A stretch of DNA of 51,741 bases from Phoronis australis (taxonomy: Eukaryota > Phoronida > Phoronidae): positions 1,752,851 to 1,804,591 of the forward strand of contig NMRA01000019.1 of the NCBI GenBank assembly GCA_002633005.1, given 5' to 3'. Numbering within the stretch: the first letter of the stretch is position 1; each line of letters opens with the position of its first letter. The position numbers and the translations under genes were made by a program. Positions 21,495-33,060 of the stretch are shown piece after piece. The notes beneath the pieces are model-generated. The model did not search any database, was not told the DNA's origin, and saw only the letters and a program-made list of their open reading frames with translations.

Positions 21495-23117
21495 TTGACA
21501 GCTACAGATTTCTGGCACTTCCATCGTAACATGGACAAGAGACGAGCTCCTCCCAGATCCATCCTATTGAATGCAAGCAACACCATTCTCAGGAATGACA
21601 GGAAACAGGGTGAGGCTTTTCTCCTGCGTTTCGTCCAGCACAGTGACCACAGTGATGAATCTGAGAGAAACCTCCTCATCCAACAACTAGATGAACTTTG
21701 CAAGACAGCTGAACAGGACAGTCAATTCTCTACAGCAGACGTTGCGGATGCTATCAAAACTTGCAAAGAGGGTGCCCCTGGCCACGATGGCGTGAGAGTC
21801 CTGACACTCAAGTCTTTGCCTGACTTTCTGCTGGCCACGCTCGTGAAGTCCTACAACGTCAGTTTGGCCACTGGAATCATCCTTCACATCTGGACCGATG
21901 CCTTCTTAATTCCTGTACCAAAACCTGGAAAAGACCATCGTGCACTCAAGGGATATCGCATTATAGTGATGCAAAACGTCATTGAAAAAATCCCTGAAAG
22001 GATCATGGCGCAAAGAATCACCAAGTTAATTGAACCCTGGCTCCTCCCAGGAATGGGTGCTTATCGACCTGGTAGAGATTCATGGGCCAATGCAGCTTCT
22101 TTTGTAGATCAGATATGGCAAGGTTTTGAAAACAAAGAACACACTATCCTCGTTGGCCTTGATCTAGAAGATGCAAACAATTCTGAACAACTTCCAAAAC
22201 ATGCAGATGACATGCTTCATCTCGGTATTCCAGTACGATGCATTAGATGGGTGATGAGTGCCCTCAACAGCCGGCGATGCATGCTAAAACATCGTACATG
22301 GTGTTCAGAATGGGTATCTGTCAACACAGGCTTACCCCAAGGTTCACCTCTGTCCCCAGTGCTGTTCAATATCTACACCCTCCCACTCGCCAGACTGAAC
22401 CGCGCTGACTGCCGACTTCGCACCTTTGCAGACGACATGCTGCTGTCATCACAAGGACAAACACATCATGAGGTTCTCCGCAAAGCACAGTCTACATTGA
22501 TGGAAATCTGCGAGTTTTGTGCTAGCAGCGGAATGAGCTGCAATGGAGACAAATGTGAAGCTCTCTTCTGTACTCTGGACAATCGTCTCAGTGTTTTTAA
22601 TATTTTCCCTTGCTCTGCCTACGATGGGAAGTTGATTGCAGCATTTAACCACACGCGTCACTTGGGTGTAGAACTCGACCGCAGGCTCAACTTCACAACT
22701 CAAGTTAACAGTATGATCAGCCGTGCTAACAGAGGAATCAACGCCCCTAGGGCTGCGGTTGGTCGGAAGGCGGAGGAAAGGCACCTCGTCATGCTTTATA
22801 AAGCCCTGGTCACTTCGGTCTTCGACTACGCTCTCCCCATGATCAACATCAGTAAAAATCAAATCAACAGACTTGAGAGGCTCCGAAACATTGGTCTTCG
22901 CGTCATCACTGGATGTACGAGATCTACGTCAGTCACAGCATTACGTAACCTTGTCGGTGTTCCCAGCATTGCAGACAGACAATCTCTTCTACAAGGTATT
23001 ACGGTAGCCAAGGCTGTTCAAAGCCCCTTCCATCCATTACAGAGTCAAGTGAAGACTGCACTTGAGAGGTGCGTGAATCCCGTCCCTGCAACAGAAACTT
23101 ATGGACTTCGTCCTTGA
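21495..23117 (+). pseudogene. I-type LINE reverse transcriptase
   Basis: A long open frame of 540 codons entered at a TTG; the true protein begins further upstream and was lost by truncation. It shows EGAPGHDGVRVLTLKSLP (start of fingers), AFLIPVPKPGKDHRALKGYR, then LVGLDLEDANN in the motif A position. GLPQGSPLSPVLFNIYTLPL (motif B) and RTFADDMLL (motif C, residues 311-314 intact) follow, then NHTRHLGVELDRRLNF (thumb). Motif A keeps its first Asp, but the usual AFD has become ANN and the following sequence looks scrambled, so activity is doubtful. The frame ends at 23115-23117, and the RNase H continues in another frame, so there is a frameshift between 23.1 and 23.23 kb. Confidence 0.88.
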
Positions 23118-23227
23118 CCTTTTCGCAATGCCTCCCACCAAAGACTTAGCAAGTGCTCTCGGACTGTCGCGGCTGTTAACGCAACCATGGTTCTCATCGG
23201 CGAACACATGATCGCGCAAGATGCTGT

Positions 23228-23956
23228 TTGGCTGCCAGTGCAAGAATTTGTGAGGAACCGAATGTCATCATTGCTTTCAACAGGGAAGCTCGAGAATGGC
23301 CACCTGGAGTAGCCCAAGCATTGTGCCGTCAGCAATGGCGTGATCTTGGCGGTATTAATGACATCATTGTAGCAACTGATGGATCCTTCGATGGTGAAAC
23401 TAATCGTGCGGGATGGGGTTATCAAATACGCTGTGCTAACAACGTCATTGCGGAAGGTAGTGGCTGCCACCATGTATACACAAGCAGTAGGCGGATGGAG
23501 TTTGAGGCTATACAACGTGCCCTAACCAAGCTGTCACTCCTAGACCTGGAGAATCACATCATTATCTTTGCCACCCATTCCATGGCAGTCTTGATGAAAG
23601 TTCAATCTGGAAGCCTGCCAGCCAACTGAGGTGTCTTCCGATCACCCCACCCTCATCATGTAGTGATCTGGTCTTTCGTACCTGGCCACGCCGGTGTCTT
23701 GATTACTGAGCGTGCAGATTACCTTGCTGGCTCATGCACCACCAACCAACCCCTCTACTTATATTCGGCTGACGTTAAGCTGCTTGCCCGCAAACGTAAC
23801 CTCGAGCAGACTGCATCCCAACTGGCTGAGTTCAATGATGGCAGCCGACTGCTCGAAGCCGGCCCGAGGGCTGTCAAATCAAATACTTACAAGCAACGTC
23901 AACCCTGGAGTTCTGCGCCTTCTGTTGTCACGGGTATGGTCTGGGGAGGGGAATAA
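23228..23956 (+). pseudogene. I-type LINE RNase H domain, interrupted
   Basis: Plus frame with IIVATDGSFDGETNRAGWGY (first catalytic Asp) and SRRMEFEAIQRAL (Glu). Next comes FATHSMAVLMK where TDS is expected, so the second catalytic Asp is His. An in-frame TGA at 23626-23628 interrupts it, probably a former Trp codon. The same frame then continues with VIWSFVPGHAGVLITERADY, the final His/Asp motif of retroelement RNase H. The entry codon is TTG, and the frame is a continuation of the RT protein after a frameshift. Confidence 0.85.
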
Positions 23957-24005
23957 TGCACCAGCATATCCCCAATGATCCTGTCCGTGACAGGTATTAC
24001 AGGTA

Positions 24006-24018
24006 TTCTGGGAGTAGA
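24006..24018 (+). repeat. 13-bp target duplication of I-type LINE, right copy
   Basis: TTCTGGGAGTAGA, matching 21465-21477. An ambiguous base (n) follows at 24023. Confidence 0.75.
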
Positions 24019-24755
24019 CTTTNCTTTAGGTCAGCCATCATTCAACTAACGGATTGTAAGCTTTAGTTTGGTAATCAGACGAGTTGGATGAACAAATTTA
24101 GTATTATTTCATATTTTAGTGTAAAATGCTAGTGTCCTTAAAATTAATTAAAAACATTTGAGCAAACCATTTTTCTTTTAATTGTTGTGTTATACCACGG
24201 CATATTAATGCGTAGAAACGGCGCGCAACTAGTGACTGGTTTAACATGACAAATACACATACGCGGTCTGAAAATAGTGAAATTTCGTCACCTATTACCA
24301 GTCTGCCTGAAGGGCTACCAAAGTTTTTACTGTATTAATTTCAAAGGCATGGAGTCTTCTACAGGTCCATGTTATTATTTTTAGTTTTCTCGCGGGGGCA
24401 GCTTCGCTATAAGGCTACAACTTACTGCTAGTTTTTCACAAGAAAGAAATGTAGCTCCACGGAAACAGTTCCAGTGTTACCATGGTTACCGATATTTCAG
24501 TGTCGGTGCCGTTTTTACTGACGTTGGTCATAAACCTATCTTGTGATATCAAAATTGTTCAGAAACGATTCTTTTGGAAGCAGAAACTGGAGTAGAAAAT
24601 TTGGTTAAAAATTACTCATTCCACATCAAGAAATTGGCTCATTTTCCCCCCCAGAACACTTCCCTTGTATCTCCTAAACCACCAAAATTTGTGGTGTCAT
24701 ACTTCACCCAATTTCTCTCATCCCTAATGTGATTTATCAGACTAAACATGGATCT
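24019..24755. other. right interior of TIR element
   Basis: No coding signal recognised. It matches nothing on the left side of the element until the subterminal inverted match at 24760-24826. Confidence 0.4.
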
Positions 24756-24829
24756 GAATGGCTGACCCCCCACCTTGCCGCTTGTTGGCTGTACAGTGGT
24801 CGGTGGATTCGTGGACTGATACTTAACTT

Positions 24830-24912
24830 GCGCTCGTAATTACGAGCGTAATTGTACGGCGACACTGCTGAAATTTAATTAATTTTACGCTCGTAATTAC
24901 GAGCGTAATTTT
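24830..24912. repeat. subterminal TTACGCTCGTAA palindrome array, right
   Basis: Two copies of GCTCGTAATTACGAGCGTAATT separated by GTACGGCGACACTGC, itself a copy of the inner end of the terminal repeat. It mirrors the left array at 17955-18115. Confidence 0.75.
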
Positions 24913-24944
24913 ACCGCGACACTTTCCCCTCAAAGGCCCACCAT

Positions 24945-24952
24945 AATGTACT
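24945..24952 (+). repeat. 8-bp target duplication, right copy
   Basis: AATGTACT directly after the right terminus of the TIR element, followed by CCCGATTCATTTAG, which matches CCCAATTCATTTAG at the empty site in unit 2. Confidence 0.85.
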
Positions 24953-25100
24953 CCCGATTCATTTAGTCTGATTGTGCGTGCTCACATTTGCATCAACCCC
25001 AAGTTACATGCAGGAGGGTGGAAAACGATGTTTACAATGCATCATGTATTCAATTAAACTTCCATTCATTCGTTCAATGATAGTATTTGAACATGCTTAC

Positions 25101-25199
25101 CTTGTCACGTGACTTGACATCTGCGACATGCCGCAAACTTAACTCGAAAACTTTGGCGTTGCCTCCCACAGCGGCGTAGTGCAACAGGGTTTGATCAGT
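25101..25199 (-). CDS. ankyrin-repeat exon (33 aa), unit 1
   Basis: Exactly 99 bp between an acceptor (atgttttacag) and donor AAG|gtaagc, phase 0 on both sides. The translation begins TDQTLLHYAAVGGNAKVFEL and ends SLRHVADVKSRDK. LLHYAAVGGN is a clear ankyrin turn-helix-turn, and VADVKSRDK matches the terminal hairpin (GADVNAKDK in the consensus). The second helix is less typical. Its design equals that of the exon at 11490-11588 on the same strand, so both probably belong to one multi-ankyrin gene running right to left. The unit-2 counterpart slot (37676-37759) has almost unrelated sequence. Confidence 0.85.
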
Positions 25200-27270
25200 C
25201 TGTAAAACATAAAGGGAATTTTTCTTTCTCCCACGCGCTCGTGCAAAAGCATCAAACTTTACGAAGTGACGTCATGAATTTCACACACTGTAAATGTGAA
25301 AACAATGTTTGTTATTTGTCGTACTGATTGTTTTGAGACCCTTTAGAATCCCTACGTGTAGGTAAATATTGAAGTAGAGTGAATATAAGAGTTTTTTTGG
25401 GAATGAAAAGGTAACCAATTTTCAAAGGTGCCACAGTACTTCTTAATATCCTGATGGACGAAATGGATGTGTGCTTAAGAGGGCCATAAAAATGGCACCT
25501 AAATATTGAGCTAGATCAACATCTCTGACAACCGCCTGAAAAGTCTATCATGTAATTCACTGTTTTAAATTGACAACGGCAGAACAGTTTTACAGGTAAA
25601 GAACATTAGCTCGATGACTTCAATAGGAGCCAAAGCTGAGGTTGATCAACCCAAGATGTGACCGCATGAACCCAGTTGTAAAATATTCAGCATTACCCCA
25701 TGTATCATATATGAACACTGCCAGATAAGTCCTGTGATGGGTTACCCCCGAAAGACACGTACGAACTTCCGACTTGAGCTAAATCAAACCACCAGGTAAC
25801 CAGTTGAAAGCAATTGCAATATAATTTAGATCATTCAACGTGCCACAAATGATACACCAGAAGTCAGACAAAATAAAAGACACGAAATATATTTGAAAAT
25901 TCTCATTTACTCAGCTCGATACCTTCAACGTTGATTCAAGTAAGGAAATAGAATCAACCAATTACATTTCAAATTTGAGCCACGTTGGCTACGTGGGGAT
26001 GAAATGGACAGTTCGTGGGTGGCATCGTTGGTTGTTGATAAATTAGCTAAGCTGATCCTACTTCCTTTGCATGAAACCCCCATGCACTGTAAAATATAAA
26101 TGTACAATCTCAGTCAATTAAAAAATCTCAGTTATACTATTGATATGTCCCATATAATTTAACATGACGACGTGTCCTCAATGTAAAAAGCCACAGTCGT
26201 GTTTTACCATTTTGGGTCACATCTTACGTACAGCAAATCCTTCACGGGCCATCCAGAGACTAGGACCAACTAACAGTTTACGTAGCGTATGCACCAGTGT
26301 CTTTCCTGGTCACTCCCCAGTCATGGCGGTACCCATTTTAAACAACCTAATGGACTGGATCATTGCAGTTTCAACGCTTTGCTAGTCAGACACATAATGA
26401 TCAGTTGGTAGCAAATTCTTACAAACGAAACTTTAAGGCAAATTAAAAATCGGTATTTTGAACAAGTTCTAACATATGAGATTAAATAATTATTTCCTAA
26501 TGGCTGATCATTACATGTCAAAAAGTTTTACAAACAGAGACTCGTTGATATCCTCGAATTTAATATGTGCACGAATTCAGAGACTAAACTCAAAGGTGGA
26601 TTTAGGGGAGCAGCCCCTCTCACCCCCTGGCTGCCGCAAAAAATAAAACAACAAGACCGTGGGGAATTGTTGAATTTCTCAATTAACCATGGCAATTAAT
26701 ATTATACGGCTGAAACAAAATTAGCAATGTGTGCAATTTAAGTCTGTGTGTGCGTGTGGGGGGAAGGGCTCACGTGTACGTTTCAGACCGCTGGCGCAAT
26801 CGTAACGGAACTATGGCTAAGTAATGGCGCTGCCGGTCAATATGTGCGTGACATCCCAGCGGAGCGGCAGTGGCGCTAGGCACCACCACTTTGTGTCTGT
26901 TGTCTGCTCCACTGTGCAATTGAAGAAATTACTTCATTTTTTTCAAAGAAAACGGTACCTGATTGACGATGAAGAAACATAAGCTACTAATAAGACGTAA
27001 ATTTCAATCAAAGCCTCAGTGAATCACTTTAGACTTGCGATGTGTTTCAGTTCTAAACACACAAAACGTTTGTTATTCCAGGCAGTTCCTCAGGTCCGTT
27101 GCGGCCGCCGAGATTGGACATCACGAACATAAACCTCTAGTCACGTAAAGACTATACTAGTGAGCCAAAGAAATAATGTGTACGTAATTACTTTAGTGAA
27201 TTAGCAACGCAAATGCAAATGTACTTATTTGTCGAGGGCCGCGAAATCAATTTGCCCTTTTACAGAACCG
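25200..27270. other. putative intron, unit 1
   Basis: Colinear with 37760-40330 in unit 2. No protein domain was seen. A plus frame at 26164-26385 (MTTCPQCK…) is partly conserved in unit 2, but its C-terminal half is frameshifted there, so it is not called. The segment near 26590-26640 (GGTGGATTTAGGGG…) resembles the end of a hAT-type non-autonomous element. Confidence 0.45.
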
Positions 27271-27279
27271 CCAGGGAAA

Positions 27280-29455
27280 GTAACAATGATGTCATACAGA
27301 ATTTGTTAAATGCAAAAAACTTTTCATTGCTCACAGGCTTTCTTCCGTTACGTTCGTACTTTCGGAACAAAACTCTACTCTCAACTGAACATAGATACAG
27401 TAACTGACCTAGCGACATAATTAAAAGACACAAGATATTTCGAAACATACTTGGTTTATTCTCAAGTGAAGATAAAATGACGCAGTGATGCCACCACAGA
27501 GTATAAGCTGACGACACACACAGTGAGACACGGCGGGTGTGAAATACTGCAAAGAATGGCAAATGAAGGGGAGTAACAGGAAAGTCACGCAAACAACTGT
27601 AACGTGTGGCGCGACCCTTTTTGCTGCTCATTCAAAACAGGCTTCTCAAAAGCAATTAAAAATTACTCTAATAGATTCAAAAACGCAGCAAATGACGGGT
27701 AATTTTAAGTGCGTGGCATTGCAGAAAAGGATCTTGAATGGCGTCATTTTGAAGATGCATGGATAACCGACGGGAAAGACTGCAAACCGTTTGACCAATG
27801 TAACATTTGTTTGAAGTTTGAACGAAGACATTTGTTCATAGGGCATATTTACAAACTCATAAACAACACTACAATGTCCAACGGGGCGGACTTTCGCTTT
27901 AGAAATGTTATTTTTCATGATCATGTTTGAGGACTTCCTATTCCGATAATAAATAATAACATTGAGGTAATCATCAGGCTTACAAACTTTAACAGTATCC
28001 CTTATAATTGTCTTAATGGCGTGTGGGTCTTGGAGGTAATTATTAGACATGACATTTTTGTAAAATATATTTTTGGTGACACCAGTCCGACTTGCAGGGA
28101 CTTCATAGCTAATTGTGGACACAAATCCCTTAATATGGAAATCCACAAAAGCATTGGTATACCCATTATTCACCAGTGTTTGTCTTATGCGATCTACCTC
28201 TTTGAACAATAGCCAGTTGGACGACACCGAAGACGCCCTCTCTAGGAAGTTGACCACAACGGCGACCTCATACCGCTCAGGGCACTCACTTTTGGCGTGG
28301 AGACAGAAACCTTTATCAGTAGGTTTGTGATAAACCGATGTAGAAAATTCAGATGGAGAATGGTTCACAAGAACGTCCAAAAATGGACTATTCTCATTTA
28401 CAGGGAGCTCGTGGGTAAACTTCAATACAGAGTGACGCTCAAGTTCATCACGTACTGATAACAAGTCATCAAAGGCACAATAAACAAAAATATCATCTAC
28501 ATAACGTACATACATGTAGATAGGAATACCACCAATCACATTGCTAGCCCTTTTTTCCACTTCAGACATATAAAATTCCGAGAAAGTGGGACCCAGAGGA
28601 GAGCCAATGCTCACACCATCTTTTTGCAAAAACAATTTTCATTTATATGGCGAAATGATACTTTGGTTGTGCAGATGGTCAACAACTCTGTCATATGAGT
28701 TGGTGAAATGTCGGGTTGTTTTAAATTTGGATTACGGTATACACTATCCAAAATGATAGTAATGGTCTCATCCACCGGTACGTTGGTGAACAAAGACTAA
28801 GCGTCAAGCGAAATATGTTGGTAATGGTGTGCGCAAAATGTCAATGAAATCCTCACGAGATTTAATGGAGTAACGGCTCTGAATGCGGCTTAATGATGTT
28901 ATCAAGAAGCTTCGCTGTCTTGTACATGTACGTAGGCGTCAGGATTTGGGATATTATCGGCCGTAGAGGTACATCTTTTGTGTGTTTTGGGGTTACCATA
29001 GAGATAACCTTCGGAGTAATCGCCTTCGATTTCGGAGAAAATGCGACGACCAGCCTCAGCATTTATAGCCTTAATGTGACGATTCAATTCACCTTTAAGC
29101 TCAATGAGGGGTGACCGACTAATGCTGGTAAACTTGGAAGGGTCACATATTAATAGACTAAGTTTATCGGAATATTCATCTTGTTTAAAATAACATACTG
29201 GGCAGACTTTTCGGCGCGGCGAATAACAATACTATCACTTGAGAATGAAACAAGTATGTTTCGAAATATCGTGTGTCTTTTAATTATCTCGCAAGGTCAG
29301 TTGTTGTATCTACGTTTAGTTGAGAGTATAGTTTTGTTCCGAAAGTACGAACGTAACGGAATAAAGACTGTGAACAATGAAAAGTGTCGTGCATTTAACA
29401 ATTTCTGTATAACCGAAAACTTGCTCCCGAAGTTAAGCCAGTTCAAGTAACAATG
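27280..29455 (-). mobile_element. PLE-B, third Penelope-like family, unit 1 copy
   Basis: RT-bearing PLE on the minus strand. The ends are inverted copies of one another. 27290-27490 (…TTCCGTTACGTTCGTACTTTCGG…GAAACATACTTGGTTTATTCTC) reappears in reverse complement at about 29240-29450. This is the inverted LTR-like arrangement typical of PLEs. The insertion is shared with unit 2. Confidence 0.85.
27560..29230 (-). pseudogene. PLE-B reverse transcriptase, unit 1 copy, endonuclease truncated
   Basis: The N-terminal part is at 29114-28862 in two frames: NRHIKAINAEAGRRIFSEIE, GYLYGNPKTHK, then PLRPIISQILTPTYMYKTAK. 28793-28611 has FTNVPVDETITIILD. The main 329-codon piece (28635-27646) has SIGSPLGPTFSEFYMSEVE, YVRYVDDIFVYC (catalytic Asp pair intact), SPFLDVLV, SVYHKPTDKGFC and a connector with VCKPDDYLNVIIYYRNRK. 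The GIY-YIG region is frameshifted, and about 45 bp present in unit 2 are missing here (near 27690). The order matches complete PLEs. Confidence 0.88.
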
Positions 29456-29639
29456 ATGTGAAAAATGTGTTTGTATATCAAAGTAACGATTTCCCTAACA
29501 TGTGACCATAACATGTAAAATCGAGATATTGTTTTACAACAGCAAGATGTTAGCAAACGCTGACTAAGCATACGCTCACACGGCCTCTGTGTCCGGTCAA
29601 TTACCTTTATTGCATCTGAAGCCTGTAACGCAGTGGTTT

Positions 29640-30220
29640 ATTTTATTATTTTTTTTATTGTCTATTACGAAATCGTCAGAATACAATGAGTATACATAAC
29701 CCAGAAAGTGCCAAGAGGCATTAGATCTGGGTAAAAAATACAAAGAAATCTACATGTGTATACAATTATTGTACACGTATACATAAATAAAAAACTGATG
29801 TTAAGATTACAATGATATATGACTACGAATGTAAATAATTCATTTTCATACAGATGTATAAAATTGTCCTCACACAAAGAAATTTAATGTTATCAAATAA
29901 TTCTGATACTATTTAAAATAAAACCTTATTTTCACTCGAGTTAAGTTCTTGACATCCATATAGAAAGAATTTAATTTTGTTACACAATTGCGGAGTTTCA
30001 GAATATTTTTGTAAAGATTGGGGTATTGTTCGAGAGTCTGGAAAAGCTGTACCCTCTCCTCCTTGCATACCTCACAAGCAAAGAAAACATGAGGATATGT
30101 CTGGGTTTATTCATTGCTGACTTCTTAAAACATTTCCATTCACGAATACTCCAAAGGTATTATAAATTGTATCTAATGAGACAGACTTTGTTCCAGATTT
30201 ATATCAGCATTGGTTAGGGC
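29640..30220 (-). mobile_element. LINE 3' fragment related to the 2A LINE, unit 1
   Basis: Read on the minus strand, about 30130-29950 encodes QTYPHVFFACEVCKEERVQL then LEQYPNLYKNILKLRN. This aligns with the C-terminal HQSYPHIFFKCPL… of the LINE at 1809-2141. Downstream, 29690-29740 has the hairpin AACCCAGA…TCTGGGT that also ends that LINE. A T-rich stretch (29639-29662) marks the end. It is a 5'-truncated insertion and is duplicated at 42720-43310. Confidence 0.7.
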
Positions 30221-30229
30221 GAGAATTAT

Positions 30230-31490
30230 TCATTTTGAAACAGAACGCAGAATAATAAACGTCATCATGGCAACTTGCAATCAAGACTTCGAATCGGAAT
30301 ACGGTGATCAAGAAATACTAGAGAGGCTCCGTGAAATTGCACAGGCAACGGAACTTATGGATAGTTCTTTGGTCAGCCGGCATTTTTCGGACTCGCTGTA
30401 AAAGACTACCTGACACAGAGTCGGAGTTGTGTCACCATAGACTATAGATAGGGACTACCAACTCCCGTTAGAGAGAGTAGTTGAGCATGTCAAGGACCAA
30501 GAGACATAAGCACTAACCATAAGAGGGCGCTGCAAACGCACAATAGAAAACTTCCGGTTTCACGGAGCAGCCGTTCCCTCGTTTCAAGATTTGGTTAAGT
30601 AATGCGTCGACTTTTTTGAAGTTCTCTCTCATGTAATTTAAAACCTTCACAAGATGATTCAGACATGTTATGAATTATTAAAGCCAGAAACGTCTTCAAC
30701 TGATTTTCCCATTTCCCATGTTTACACTTAAGTCGCATCAGCTGTTTTTTGCTGCAAGTAGTATTAGTGTTTGTTTAGATTCAGTATCGTACGAATCAGC
30801 TCATAATCATAAGTAAAAGTATTAACCAACAAAAATGAATTCGTTACAATGTTACACAATAAATATTTGTGTAATTCACACAGCTTTGTTCCAGGGGGAG
30901 GAAAGGCTCACCGACATTGACATATCATTTGCACAACCCTAGTGTCAAAAACTTCCGCCACTAGTATCACAGTGGCGCATCTAGAATACAATAAGGGAAG
31001 CCCAACATGTCGCTCGTGGAATTGGGCAAATCGCAATTGTATGTGCACAGGCGACCCGAAAGTTGGAGGGGTAAAAAAATAATTGCAGGTGGTCTGATAC
31101 ACGTTGTACCAGACGTGCGCAGGCCTCGCATGTGGACCCATTGCACTGATCATCTGGAAATATTTTTATGCTTTATGAATATAGGGTTAAAACCGAGCTG
31201 AGGAGCTAGAAACCTGGCTCAAGGGTTTAGCAGTGTGACCTGGTGGGACTTGAACCCATGATCATGAGTAATGAAAGCGGACAGGTTATTTGGACCTTGC
31301 GTTCTGCAAATGTATTGGTGGACTAAAGAAAGCGAACGCAATTCCGGCGCTAGCGGTCCCAGTTACTCACGGTTCATGCTGTTGCTGTTGCTGTTTCCTT
31401 TTGCTTGCGGCAGCCCGGGGGGGGCAGGCTCATGCCTAAATCTGACTATGTATCATAGGCCAACAGTACATTGTAGGGAAACTTCTAAAT
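30230..31490. other. unassigned sequence, unit 1
   Basis: Contains a short ATG frame at 30267 (MATCNQDFESEYGDQE…) that is disrupted in unit 2 by a ~60-bp length difference. A segment at 30900-31200 is well conserved in unit 2 with no recognisable product. The trinucleotide-rich stretch near 31376-31400 (GCTGTTGCTGTTGCTG) is a small microsatellite. Confidence 0.4.
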
Positions 31491-31499
31491 ATATTTATG

Positions 31500-32200
31500 A
31501 TTATTATTGGCACTCGTTGCTGTTAACAATCTTTATTCCATTCCGTTCGCATCCTCGGAACAAAGTGCAAAAGTCAACAGAACATTGGTAAAGTAACTGA
31601 CCAAGAGACATGATTAAAAGACAACTGATATTTCGATACATACTTGTTTCATTCTCAAGTGGAAACAAAATGACTCAATAATATCACCACAGAGCAAAAG
31701 CTAGTGAAATACCCAAAGGGACGCAGCAGATGTGGAATACTGCTAAAACTGACAAATGGAAGGGGTAACAAGAATATCGCGCAGACAAGTGCAGCACGAT
31801 GACCCCGATTGATGCACATTCAAAACAGGCTTCTTGAATGCAAACAAAAGAGAGTCCTATAATTTCAATCGCAGCACACCGTGCTCTCCATGTCGACCCA
31901 ATTGACGTGTTCTCCACATTTTTTTGACGAGTGATACTTATGATTATGAAAGTAGGCATGCTCATTAAGACCTAATGTCCATTTCTCACTTTCAGTGTCT
32001 GATCATCTTCTAAATAAAAAGGATCCTGGATATGTCGAAAATACGACAAATACGTAGAATATTTGTAAAGTAATATGGAACTTAAGAGTTTTACCTAGAA
32101 CGTGATTTTGTAAAAGTGAACTCTTCCCCCAGGACTCTTCTCTAGCTCTTTAAACAGAAAACAGCTAATTTTCATTATCGCACTGAGCGTGAATATTCAC
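31500..32200 (-). mobile_element. PLE-D 3' fragment, unit 1 copy
   Basis: Minus-strand frame 31965-31684 has KNVENTSIGSTWRARCAAIE then FHLSVLAVFHICCVPLGISL. These align with the end of the PLE-B protein and its terminal repeat (QEIVENTSI…; PFICQF-type tail and …TLWWHHCV). The flanking sequence 31545-31720 resembles the PLE-B terminal repeat at 27360-27520 (GACATGATTAAAAGACA, TTTCGATACATACTTG). So this is the 3' end of a related but distinct PLE, without RT. Confidence 0.65.
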
Positions 32201-32209
32201 TTGCCAAAA

Positions 32210-33060
32210 TCAGTTTCAATATTGGGTAGTGCAGAGACAACCTGCGATTGAATTGAAGTCAAAACTTGGAAGGACCAGTTAGCACTGTTATTTTCTTTTG
32301 GGTTTTGTGATGTCAACAGATATTCAATGTTCGCAAGGAAACTTGTATACTACAATTTTAAAAAATTAAGTTTTTGTACTTTATACTCAGTGAAGGGAAT
32401 GCAGTTTTAAGTGTTATATTATCGCATGCAGAAGAGAGACAGATAATGACATGAAGTAAACCAACAAGTGAAACAAAATACCACAGCATTTGACATCAGA
32501 GAACATGAGAGGGAAAGACTCGAGTTATGAAAGGTGTTCGGTCAGCCGTATTTTTAGTGGTTATCAGATAGCACAGCACACACAAAATACACATTTTTCG
32601 TTTTAATATTTTCCCATTTCCAATGAGTAAGTAATGTAACGGGGGTCTGGGATTACCCTGCTTTACTTTACACGTGTTAAGTGAAAATTGGCAACACAAA
32701 TATACAATGGAATTGATTTTTACAACGACAAACAGGAAAAACATTCCAAAAAGTGCTGTATACATTTCTGAGAAAGTAAAACAAAAACACCATTTGCATG
32801 CTATGTTTTACAAAATAGAACTATAGGAGCAAAGCAAAATACAAATTTCATCAGATAGTCTTAAATGGTAGCTTTAGACGTGCCATCTATACAAGTTTTT
32901 GAATTTTCATGTCGGTTAGGCGACTCTCCAGTTCTTTAATTTTTAGAGCCTCAAAAATAGAGTTCAGCAAACAGCACCTTAAATTTCAGGCCATGAAAAT
33001 TGCAAGTTTAAACAATTTTATTTGGGAATCAATAACTTATTGTCTTCCTAAAACAAGATT
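32210..33060. other. unassigned end of unit 1
   Basis: AT-rich, colinear with 45370-46208 in unit 2. No domains recognised. Confidence 0.45.

Larger units (their letters stand above)
21478..24005 (+). mobile_element. 5'-truncated I-type LINE (RT + RNase H)
   Basis: A plus-strand LINE that starts inside ORF2 and has no endonuclease. It ends in a short repeated tail (two copies of ACAGGTATT) just before the right-hand 13-bp duplication. The RT is followed by an RNase H domain. This order is characteristic of the I-group LINE clades (I, R1, Outcast, Nimb, Loa and relatives). It sits inside the TIR element, so it inserted after, or travelled with, that element. Confidence 0.85.
17918..24944. mobile_element. 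7,027-bp terminal-inverted-repeat DNA element
   Basis: The left end reads ATGATGGGCCGTTAGGGGG then AAAGTGTCGC. The right end, read from the other strand, is ATGGTGGGCCTTTGAGGGG then AAAGTGTCGC. This is a 29-bp inverted repeat with four or so mismatches. It is flanked by the 8-bp duplication AATGTACT, and unit 2 carries the uninterrupted site. A longer subterminal match (18391-18448 against 24760-24826 inverted, …GCGGCAAGGTGGGGG…) and palindromic arrays extend the symmetry. No transposase was recognised inside, so it is probably non-autonomous. An 8-bp duplication is usual for hAT, P, Merlin and a few other superfamilies, but the termini do not let me choose. Confidence 0.9.
13560..33060. repeat. 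tandem segmental duplication, unit 1 (interrupted)
   Basis: From about 13565 the sequence aligns with 33066 onwards. The alignment resumes after the insertion of 17918-24944 and ends at …CTTCCTAAAACAAGAT (about 33060), which is also where unit 2 ends (about 46208). Colinear landmarks occur in both units: PLE-A, PLE-C, the CCCACGACCC block, a host exon slot, PLE-B, the LINE 3' fragment and PLE-D. The units match closely line by line with scattered substitutions and small indels, so the duplication is moderately old. Confidence 0.92.

Noticed and set aside
26164-26385. Plus-strand frame MTTCPQCK… conserved in both units
   Set aside because: The first half is kept only because the units are similar. 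An indel changes the frame of the second half in unit 2 and there is no known domain.
31190-31260. tRNA-like B box (GGTTCAAGTCCCACC on the minus strand)
   Set aside because: Only the T-arm-like word is present. No A box, anticodon arm or acceptor pairing could be found, and the word is partly lost in unit 2 (TGTTCAAGTCC).
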